34,262 nucleotides of DNA from CAYWNA01 sp964459305 (GTDB lineage: Bacteria > Planctomycetota > Planctomycetia > Pirellulales > Pirellulaceae), in assembly GCA_964459305.1 (NCBI GenBank), contig CAYWNA010000136.1:1-34262 (forward strand). Direction: 5' to 3'. The notes beneath the pieces were generated by a model that worked only from the letters and a program-made list of their open reading frames with translations, was not told the origin of the DNA and did not search any database. The position numbers were made by a program, and so were the translations under genes. Below, piece after piece: positions 7,770-14,306 of this stretch. The stretch's first letter is position 1; each line of letters opens with the position of its first letter.

Positions 7770-9269
7770 ATGTCAAACAGCAGCAAGGTCTTCTTGGCGG
7801 TTGATTTGGGTGCTTCGAGCGGTCGGGTAGTAGCCGGTCTGTTTGACGGCCAGCGTCTGGAGTTGGAAGAGGCTTATCGGTTCGAAAACGGGCCGGTGGT
7901 GGCAGCGGGACGCATGCATTGGGATTTGCTCAATCAGTGGACCCACATTCAGCGAGGTCTCCAGGCCGCTGCGGCCAAGTACGGCGATCGGATCGCGAGC
8001 GTTGGCGTTGATACCTGGGGTGTCGATTTCGGTCTACTCGGTCGAGGCGACGAACTGCTGGGCAATCCGTACCACTACCGCGACAGCCGCACGGCCGGCA
8101 TGTACGACAAGGCATTCGCGATCGTGCCGCGCGAGGAAATATTTGCGCAGACGGGACTGCAGTTCATGGAGCTGAATACACTGTTTCAGGTGTTGGCCAT
8201 GACGCTGCAGGACTCGCCGCTGCTGGATGCGGCCGAGTCGCTTCTGCTGATGCCCGATCTCTTTCACTGGCTGTTGACTGGCGAGAAAGCGAACGAATTC
8301 ACCGACGTTTCGACAACCCAAATGTATAACCCGCTCACAAAGACGTGGGCCATACCATTGTTGGAGCGTCTTGGTTTGCCCACCGGCATTCTTGGCGAGA
8401 TCGTCCCTCCGGGCACGCGATTGGGTCCGGTGCAAGCCTCGGTGGCGGAGCAGACCGGCCTGAGTGGTGTGGACGTGGTGTTGCCAGGAACGCACGATAC
8501 GGCCAGTGCCGTGATGGCGGTCCCGGCGGCCAGTGTGGCCGGTGCCACCCCGGACTGGTGCTATATCAGCAGCGGCACCTGGTCGCTGATGGGTGTGGAA
8601 AGCCCCTCGCCGGTCGTCAACGAAAAATGTGGAGAATTGAACTTCACAAACGAAGGCGGCGTTGGAGACACGATTCGATTGCTGAAAAACATCGCAGGGC
8701 TGTGGCTCCTGCAGGAGTGCCGTCGCATTTGGAATGCGGAGGGCAAGGACTACGATTGGGGTGGCCTGGTCCAACAAGCCGAACAAGCCGATCCGTTCGT
8801 GTCGCTGATCGCCCCGGACGATGGGGCTTTTGTCGCGCCAAAGGACATGCCCGCGGCAATTCGACAGCACTGCGAGCAGGCGGGTGAGCCTGTGCCGAGC
8901 ACCGACGGTGCAATGGTCCGCAGCGTGTTGGAGAGTCTGGCGTTGCGTTATCGAATGGTACTCGGATGGTTAACGGAACTGACGGGCTCGGACCTCCAGA
9001 CCATCCACATCGTGGGCGGCGGCACCCAAAATCGACTGCTCTGTCAGATGGCCGCGGAGGCCTGCAATTGTCGCGTCGTGGCCGGGCCGGTCGAGGCGAC
9101 GGCCATTGGAAACGTCATGATGCAAGCCGTTTCAGGCGGCGACGTGGATTCCATCGCACAAGCGCGCGAAGTGATACGCCGCAGCTTTGACGTGGAAGAA
9201 TACACTCCACAGAATTCCGAACCTTGGAATGACGCTTACGCGCGATTCGAGAAGTTGGTCGCGGGCTAA
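7770..9269 (+). CDS. rhaB: Rhamnulokinase (499 aa)
   Basis: Phosphorylates L-rhamnulose at O1 in rhamnose catabolism. It is a FGGY/hexokinase-fold kinase: phosphate-1 motif DLGASSGRVV at the N terminus, substrate-side HYRDSRT and VDTWGVDFGLLG, GTHDTASAV at mid-protein, SSGTWSLMGVE, and the adenosine-binding IVGGGTQN late in the protein. DTWGVDFGLL and GTWSLMGVE distinguish rhamnulokinase from xylulokinase. Length fits the family. I chose ATG at 7770 over TTG at 7764. No rhamnose isomerase, aldolase or lactaldehyde gene is adjacent, so the pathway would be dispersed, as is common in planctomycetes that degrade fucose- or rhamnose-containing polysaccharides. Confidence 0.93.
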   Translation: MSNSSKVFLAVDLGASSGRVVAGLFDGQRLELEEAYRFENGPVVAAGRMHWDLLNQWTHIQRGLQAAAAKYGDRIASVGVDTWGVDFGLLGRGDELLGNPYHYRDSRTAGMYDKAFAIVPREEIFAQTGLQFMELNTLFQVLAMTLQDSPLLDAAESLLLMPDLFHWLLTGEKANEFTDVSTTQMYNPLTKTWAIPLLERLGLPTGILGEIVPPGTRLGPVQASVAEQTGLSGVDVVLPGTHDTASAVMAVPAASVAGATPDWCYISSGTWSLMGVESPSPVVNEKCGELNFTNEGGVGDTIRLLKNIAGLWLLQECRRIWNAEGKDYDWGGLVQQAEQADPFVSLIAPDDGAFVAPKDMPAAIRQHCEQAGEPVPSTDGAMVRSVLESLALRYRMVLGWLTELTGSDLQTIHIVGGGTQNRLLCQMAAEACNCRVVAGPVEATAIGNVMMQAVSGGDVDSIAQAREVIRRSFDVEEYTPQNSEPWNDAYARFEKLVAG

Positions 9270-9299
9270 GCATGGGTCGAGAGATAGGTATCCGGTTTT

Positions 9300-9360
9300 C
9301 GTGGGATAGGCTTCTAGCCTGTCAGGCAACACATTCGACAGGCTGGAAGCCTATCCCACG
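9300..9360. repeat. REP-like inverted pair between converging genes, GTGG type
   Basis: Two 24-base arms, 9300-9323 and 9337-9360, match at 23 of 24 positions as inverted copies with a 13-base spacer. Each arm, read inward, has C then GTGG, then its own short hairpin (stem AGGCT/AGCCT, loop TCT or TCC). It lies between rhamnulokinase and the convergent dihydrouridine synthase and is well placed to act as a bidirectional transcription end. Confidence 0.85.
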
Positions 9361-9458
9361 GCTCGACGACTGAAACTTGCCCGTCTTAGAAAACTGTCTC
9401 TCGAACGATCCCAATGCGGCCGAAGGCAACATGACGCTGCCCGCTGATCGGGAACTCG

Positions 9459-10520
9459 TCATTCGCCACATTCCCGCTGCACGCGGTGGACCTCCCTTGG
9501 CGGATATCTCCCCGGCAGGTCTTCGTGGTACCAGCGATCCAGCACGTCGTCCCAGTCTGTTCGCGACCCGACGGTGGCGAAAGCCGTGCGCACCTGTTCG
9601 TACTGTGGGTGCGAGGCGGCGTACTTGACACCGAATTTTCTCATCAGAGATCCGCAACGCCGTTCGCCGTACAGTTCCTCTGCCATCCGGTAATGATCGC
9701 GAATCACATCCCGCTGTTCGTAGAGAGTGGGTGCAGGCGGCAAGGGAAGGCCGGATGCCAGTATGCGTACCTGGTGAAATATCCACGGATTGCCAATCGC
9801 TCCGCGCGCGACCGTGACGCCATCGACGCCGGTCTGTTTCATCATGTCGACGCAATCCTGCGCAGAGAAGAGATCGCCGCTGCCCAAAATCGTGCGGTTG
9901 CCTGCGTGGCGTTTCACCTCGGCCAGAAACGCTCCTTGGCTGCGACCGATGTAACCCTGCTGGACCGTACGCCCGTGCACGGTAATTGCCGCCACACCAA
10001 CGGAAAATGCTCCGTCTAGTATCTCGAAGAACTTGTCACGGCTTTCCGCCGTGTCATCCATGCCACGCCTCATTTTCACGGTGACGGGGACATCCGCCGG
10101 TACAACTTCTCGTGTTCGCCGAACGATGTCCAATGCGACTGCCGGCTGGCTCAGATGAAAGCCCCCGCGGCAGCGTCCCAATACCTTTTTCACCGGGCAG
10201 CCGAAATTGATGTCAATCACGTCAAAACCGGCGTTCACCAACCTCATTGCCCCCGCAGCAAATTCATCGGGTTCGGCTCCCATCAGTTGACCGCCAACCG
10301 GATGTTCGTCGTCACCGATATGCAAAAAATGTGTTGTCCGCTTGCGTTTCCTGACCGACAGCAGGAACTGATCGAGCATCACCTCGCACAGCGCATACGG
10401 AGCACCGAACCGCCTCGCGATCGCCCGCATGGGCCAGTCGCTATAGCCGGAAAGCGCCGCTTGAACGACGGGAAAGCCGATTTCCACAGAACCGATACGG
10501 AATTGCCGAGGGGAACTCAT
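9459..10520 (-). CDS. dus: tRNA-dihydrouridine synthase (353 aa)
   Basis: An FMN-dependent enzyme that reduces specific uridines in the D-loop of tRNA using NADPH. It is a TIM barrel beginning near VVQAALSGYSDWPMRAIARRFGA, with the catalytic-cysteine signature DINFGCPVKK, the substrate/FMN residues VKMRRG, HGRTVQQGY and GSGDLF, and GVTVARGAIGNPWIF at the end of the barrel; a helical C-terminal domain follows. The usual small-residue loop after GCP..KV (GAGSALL in DusB) is here LGRCRGGFHL, a variant I associate with planctomycetes. Start at 10520 is chosen because the barrel follows directly; in-frame starts at 10556 and 10631 would add a poor extension overlapping the palindrome at 10588-10651. 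The subclass (A, B or C) is uncertain. Confidence 0.9.
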   Translation of the reverse strand: MSSPRQFRIGSVEIGFPVVQAALSGYSDWPMRAIARRFGAPYALCEVMLDQFLLSVRKRKRTTHFLHIGDDEHPVGGQLMGAEPDEFAAGAMRLVNAGFDVIDINFGCPVKKVLGRCRGGFHLSQPAVALDIVRRTREVVPADVPVTVKMRRGMDDTAESRDKFFEILDGAFSVGVAAITVHGRTVQQGYIGRSQGAFLAEVKRHAGNRTILGSGDLFSAQDCVDMMKQTGVDGVTVARGAIGNPWIFHQVRILASGLPLPPAPTLYEQRDVIRDHYRMAEELYGERRCGSLMRKFGVKYAASHPQYEQVRTAFATVGSRTDWDDVLDRWYHEDLPGRYPPREVHRVQRECGE

Positions 10521-10587
10521 CAACTTTGTCTCTGGCCCTGACGCACCCGTTGCCATACTATAAACCATCCGCGGACAAGTCTGACCT

Positions 10588-10651
10588 GTAGCCGAACTCG
10601 CCGGAGTTTGGTTTTTCCCTACGCAGACCAAAGTCTGGCGACTTCGGCTAC
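10588..10651. repeat. REP-like inverted pair, GTAG-CCGAA family, copy 1
   Basis: Two 24-base units (10588-10611 and, inverted, 10628-10651). Each is GTAG followed by an 8-bp stem and a 4-base loop. The left unit has stem CCGAACTC/GAGTTTGG and loop GCCG; the right unit read inward has stem CCGAAGTC/GACTTTGG and loop GCCA. The C-G pair of one stem is a G-C pair in the other, so pairing is kept while sequence changes. It lies between the divergent dus and 10766 genes. A second copy is at 26637-26701. Confidence 0.88.
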
Positions 10652-10765
10652 ATGCGGAAAAGTGTCAATCCCGGCCGCGGGTGGTATTGAAACTGCGGAG
10701 AATACTCAGACCAGCCGTCTCACGCAAGACGCTGGGCTAAACCAGTCATGTCGTCGAGAGTGAAT

Positions 10766-11275
10766 ATGCTGAAACTGAAGCATTGCGGTAGGATGTTCTT
10801 CGCCGCCCTCCTTTTCGGCACCGGTCTCTTCGCCGCGGAACCGAAGACCGAACCGTCTGTACTGGACGAGGCCAACTGCCAACTCAGCATCGAAGGCGCG
10901 TTCATCGAGAAGCTGACACTGGACTTCGAAGGTGGCAGTGCCAAGGAATTGACGCAACCGGCCTCAAGTGTGTCGCTCCCGGCAGGCAGGTACCGCGTCC
11001 GACAGGTCGAACTGAAAGGCAACTACCGCTGCATTGTCTTCGCCGAAAAGGAAGACGACTGGTTCCAGCTCACTCCAAGCCAGCCGTACCACCTCAAAGT
11101 CGGTGCCCCGTTGAAGTCGAAGGTGAATGCAACGCGCCAGGGCAGGCTCCTCAAGTTGGACTACGAACTGGTGGACGCCTGCGGTCGTAACTATTCTTCC
11201 GGTGCACGCACCGATCCGCCGACATTCGCGGTCTTCAGCGGTGGCCGGGAAATCGGTTCTGGATCGTTCGAGTAA
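10766..11275 (+). CDS. Secreted protein of unknown function, apparently cut short (169 aa)
   Basis: Exported protein with a signal peptide (FFAALLFGTGLFAAEP). ATG at 10766 is preferred because GAGAGTG lies just before it; ATG at 10748 would add six residues. The mature part looks like a small beta-sandwich (LSIEGAFIEKLTLDFEGG, then VSLPAGRYRVRQVELKGNY). The reading frame ends at TAA 11273-11275, but the same frame continues with good coding character after a second stop six bases further. The intact ancestor would read SFE, a residue, G, a residue, GGVCAYSWRVP. I think this is the 5' part of a disrupted gene, or possibly a gene that ends here by chance. The function of the family is unknown to me. 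Confidence 0.55.
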   Translation: MLKLKHCGRMFFAALLFGTGLFAAEPKTEPSVLDEANCQLSIEGAFIEKLTLDFEGGSAKELTQPASSVSLPAGRYRVRQVELKGNYRCIVFAEKEDDWFQLTPSQPYHLKVGAPLKSKVNATRQGRLLKLDYELVDACGRNYSSGARTDPPTFAVFSGGREIGSGSFE

Positions 11276-11602
11276 GGCTGAGGTGGCGTCTGTGCGTACT
11301 CGTGGCGAGTACCTCTGGCGGCCGGCGACGGTCAACTGAGCATTGTGGCTTCCCACGCGCTCGGCGAATTGGGCAGCGGTCAGGGCGCACCCACTCTGGT
11401 TCGATGGCGATGGTATCATCACGTCCCCAGCCTGGTTCTTTGGGTACTGATCCTTCTGCTACTGTTTCTTGTCCGGGGTAACTTGCCCTTCATGTTTCTG
11501 GCAATTCGCTGCCCCTTCTACCGCGACCGCTTCCAGACTGCTTTCCGCCTGCATTCTGGCGAGCGAAGTCATCCCCTTGCCGCACCGTGTGACGAAGGAT
11601 AG
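11276..11602 (+). pseudogene. In-frame continuation of the 10766 gene beyond two stop codons
   Basis: In the same frame as the gene that ends at 11275, and after TGA at 11279-11281, the sequence reads GGVCAYSWRVPLAAGDGQL and SIVASHALGELGSGQG, then a basic/aromatic stretch and a strong membrane segment (SLVLWVLILLLLFLV) near 11427-11471. This order, an extracytoplasmic domain followed by a C-terminal membrane anchor, fits a single membrane protein. After the anchor the frame continues to 11602 without recognisable structure, so the 3' end may also be damaged. Point mutations (Tyr to TAA, Cys or Trp to TGA) are the simplest explanation; a sequencing error at two sites so close together is less likely. 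Bases 11603-11733 hold no supported gene. Confidence 0.5.
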
Positions 11603-11733
11603 GATGGCGGAGCTTGCTTTTCTGTCGTTCCGTGCAATTCTGCGCCTCGCGAGAATGCCCTTATGAAGGACATGGAGAGGCGAAGACGGGGCATGGCGCG
11701 CTCGATGCAGTTGTACACTGTGAGGAGGTCGTA

Positions 11734-12120
11734 ATGTTCGCCAGTATCCTACGAGCGATCCCTCCACTCTTACTCGTTGGTGGTGGAATCGCCTCGATCA
11801 TTTACGGTGCGATGTACCACACGGCGCCCGTTTCCGAAGAGCAAGAAATCGAAATCTCCATCGGTCCCCCGCCGATGCCGGGATTTCCCGGCGGGCCGCC
11901 GTTTGAGGAGCCCTTTGGAGACCCGTCGATGGGTGGTCCTCCGGGCATGATGGCTCCTCCTCCCTTCATGGAGAAGATCAAAGAGACGATCATCGTCACC
12001 GAGGACGAATCCGAACTGACATTGAACCGCGAGGTGACATTTGGCGGCGTCACGCTTCTTGCCTCCGGCGACATCATGCGAACCTACACGGGCGCGCCCC
12101 CATCGTTGTGCCCTACGTGA
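11734..12120 (+). CDS. Small proline-rich membrane protein (128 aa)
   Basis: The start is firmly set: AGGAGG lies five bases before ATG at 11734. One membrane segment at residues 4-26 (SILRAIPPLLLVGGGIASII) is followed by a soluble part with a Pro/Gly/Met-rich linker (GPPPMPGFPGGPPFEEPFG, about residues 48-90) and a terminal strand-rich region (KETIIVTEDESELTLNREVT, then FGGVTLLASGDIMRTY). I know no characterised homologue. Its stop is 18 bases before the polyferredoxin gene, so the two are almost surely co-transcribed, and this protein may be an accessory subunit or assembly partner of that iron-sulfur membrane protein. That role is inferred from context alone. Confidence 0.8.
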   Translation: MFASILRAIPPLLLVGGGIASIIYGAMYHTAPVSEEQEIEISIGPPPMPGFPGGPPFEEPFGDPSMGGPPGMMAPPPFMEKIKETIIVTEDESELTLNREVTFGGVTLLASGDIMRTYTGAPPSLCPT

Positions 12121-12138
12121 GTGAAGTGAGGTTAGGTC

Positions 12139-13074
12139 GTGGCGCCCATGACCAAAGGAAGTTCGATTCCACGCATGGCCAGGTTCGCTCGGTGGCGAAT
12201 CTGGGTGCAGGCCACGTTCTTGGTAGCATGGCTGGATCCGTTGATGCTCCGCGTGCACGCGGTCTGCTCGCCGGTGTTCCATTGCCATTCCTGTCCCTTG
12301 GCGTTGTTCGCCTGCCCGATCGGCATACTGGCCAACTTCAGCGCCCTTCACATGCTTCCGTTCGTCGCCATCGGAACTCTGGTCGTGATCGGCGGCCTGT
12401 TCGGCAGCTTCATATGCGGATGGGTCTGCCCGTTCGGCTTCATCCAGGATCTGATCGGCCGAATTCCCACTCGCAAGTTTGAATTGCCAACATGGATGGG
12501 GTTTTCACGATACGTTGTGCTGGTTGTGCTCGTGCTCGCTGTGCCCTACGGCATGCCGGACTGGCTGCCGGAGAAACTGCCGTCTTTCGAAGAAAAGTTG
12601 CGTTGGTTGGGCGAGGAATCTGGTTGGCTGGGCGAGGACTCACCGCTGTTCTTCTGTCGTTTGTGCCCGGCAGGAGCTTTGGAGGCGGCGTTGCCGAATA
12701 CTGCCAGCACTGCGATCAACGGTCAGGAAATCGCATGGCCCAGCGCGACCAAGACGACCATTCTAGTGCTGTTTACCGTCGCGATGCTGTTCACATGGCG
12801 CCCGTGGTGCACCCTGTTCTGCCCACTCGGCGCCATCTATGGACTCCTGAATCGCCTTTCCTTCTTCTTCGTTCGATTTCATCCCACAGAGTGCAACGAC
12901 TGCGACCGCTGTCGAACGCTGTGCCGATATCACGGGCAAGGCGAACGACGCGGTGACGATATGCGATGCATTCGTTGTATGGACTGCACTCGGTGCACTG
13001 CAGTAACACTATCCCATGTGTTTCAGCCACGAAGCGAATCCAGCGCCGAGCACCCTGCGAGCGATCCTGAATGA
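12139..13074 (+). CDS. NapH-like membrane iron-sulfur protein (311 aa)
   Basis: A polytopic membrane protein of the NapH/NosR/CcoG-like group that carries electrons between the quinone pool or cytoplasmic donors and periplasmic partners. It starts with GTG at 12139 after GTGAGG. Membrane segments alternate with cysteine motifs: CHSCP (49-53), CP at 59-60, GWVCPFGFIQDL (94-105), CRLCPAGALE (173-182) and LFCPLGAIYG (226-235). The C-terminal cytoplasmic part has two ferredoxin-like clusters: C252, C255, C258, C262 and C277, C280, C283, C286. The second uses CxxCxxCxxC spacing instead of the usual CxxCxxCxxxC. No nitrate, nitrous-oxide or thiosulfate reductase gene lies near. The only partner is the small membrane protein just upstream, so its electron acceptor is unknown. 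Confidence 0.85.
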   Translation: MAPMTKGSSIPRMARFARWRIWVQATFLVAWLDPLMLRVHAVCSPVFHCHSCPLALFACPIGILANFSALHMLPFVAIGTLVVIGGLFGSFICGWVCPFGFIQDLIGRIPTRKFELPTWMGFSRYVVLVVLVLAVPYGMPDWLPEKLPSFEEKLRWLGEESGWLGEDSPLFFCRLCPAGALEAALPNTASTAINGQEIAWPSATKTTILVLFTVAMLFTWRPWCTLFCPLGAIYGLLNRLSFFFVRFHPTECNDCDRCRTLCRYHGQGERRGDDMRCIRCMDCTRCTAVTLSHVFQPRSESSAEHPASDPE

Positions 13075-13130
13075 CGCTCTGCTGCCGGCCTTCGATGCGG
13101 CGAATCCCATCAGTTCCTTTCCATGCTGGT

Positions 13131-13152
13131 GTAGGATGATTTTGTAATCATC
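13131..13152. repeat. Single GTAG hairpin
   Basis: GTAG at 13131-13134 is followed by a perfect 7-bp stem, GATGATT (13135-13141) and AATCATC (13146-13152), around a TTGT loop. It has the same plan as the paired REP-like units elsewhere in the window but occurs alone. It sits in the 283-base space after the polyferredoxin gene, which otherwise holds no supported gene. Confidence 0.55.
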
Positions 13153-13357
13153 AACGCCCTCGCGTGTTGGCAGCAGGAAGCTCTCCCTTCTAGTCGTAAC
13201 CGAATCCGGGACGAAAACCAATCGGACAATGGCTCAACAAACCCCACAAGGCCGTTGTCCGTCGCGAGAGAACTCGCTAGAAACGTGTGGTTACAGCGTT
13301 GCATCAGGGGTGGCGGGGAGACAAGATCCCAATTGGTCAGGCACTTGGGGGACGCAC

Positions 13358-14224
13358 ATGAACGCTACGGAATCAGGAAGGGACAGCACCCACGTGATGC
13401 CGCGACGATATCGCATCATTCTCTGGGCCGCACCGCTGATGCTCTTGCAGTGGATTGCGACGGCCGTGATCGAGCCGGAGGGTGGTCATGGCAAGATTGG
13501 GTACGTGACCATCGGTTTCTTTTTTGGCACGTTCTTCGGGTATACGACGCTTGCGGCCGCGTGGGCAGCGTTGGGACCAGGGCCGTTGATGTGTCGCGTC
13601 CCCCTGTCGCTCGTCTGGGTCGCCATGCTGCCCGTTGCCATCGCCATCAACGTCGCCATAAATGGCGGCCCCCAGCGTGCCGCGTTCGTCATCGGTGGTT
13701 GTCTGTTCGGTCAGTGGCTGATTGTGCAACTCTCGTTGTGGTCACTGGCAATCGGGTACGGCCTGCGACTGCGGCATGAGGACGATTGGGAAGAAACCCA
13801 GAACCGTCGCGAACGGCAATTCAGTATCCGGCACCTGATGGTCATTACGGCAATTGTGGGTGTTATTCTCGGCGTGGGACGAATCTTGGTGAGCTGGCTG
13901 GGCGAGTCGTTCTGGCTTGACCACGAGGCCCCGATCTTCATTTTCTTGGCTGTTGCGGCGATCGCATTGACTCTGCCGCTGCTGCTCGCAGGACTGCTGC
14001 CGAGGCGGGCCGTCCCGGCCGTGCTGATGGTGTTGACGCTGATTGGTTTTGCCACGGCGTGCGAATTGACGTTGTGGCATGTCATCCCCGGAGGGCCACA
14101 GGGCGGCCCAGAAATAGGCCATTTCGCCGGGATCAATGCCTTCACCGCCGCGACGATTCTGGCAGGCGTCGCGCTCCTCCGGCTGAACGGATACGGAGCG
14201 AATGACCCCAGGCGAAGAATGTGA
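13358..14224 (+). CDS. Polytopic membrane protein with FSIRHLM segment (288 aa)
   Basis: An integral membrane protein of unknown function. ATG at 13358 follows GGGGGA at good distance; an earlier frame from 13229 lacks coding character. I count roughly seven or eight hydrophobic segments, two before a charged central loop (HEDDWEETQNRRER). Right after that loop is QFSIRHLMVITAIVGVILGV, a segment recurrent in planctomycete membrane proteins, where a short basic stretch precedes a membrane helix. No catalytic or transport motif is visible. It is convergent with the POTRA gene, with only 82 bases between their stops. Confidence 0.8.
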   Translation: MNATESGRDSTHVMPRRYRIILWAAPLMLLQWIATAVIEPEGGHGKIGYVTIGFFFGTFFGYTTLAAAWAALGPGPLMCRVPLSLVWVAMLPVAIAINVAINGGPQRAAFVIGGCLFGQWLIVQLSLWSLAIGYGLRLRHEDDWEETQNRRERQFSIRHLMVITAIVGVILGVGRILVSWLGESFWLDHEAPIFIFLAVAAIALTLPLLLAGLLPRRAVPAVLMVLTLIGFATACELTLWHVIPGGPQGGPEIGHFAGINAFTAATILAGVALLRLNGYGANDPRRRM

Positions 14225-14306
14225 CCCGGTGTGCCTCCCGTGAATCATCAGTTCCACCTCGTAGAATCCCTTCTGCCGGTGAGAATCAGATCTCCTATCC
14301 TTTGGC

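Noticed and set aside
11459..11767. Minus-strand frame of 102 codons
   Set aside because: It runs antisense to the membrane anchor of the interrupted gene and across the strong ribosome binding site at 11722-11727; only its last 37 codons look natural.
13009..13221. Minus-strand frame of 70 codons after the polyferredoxin gene
   Set aside because: It overlaps the end of a well-supported gene, starts with TTG without a ribosome binding site, and matches no family I know.
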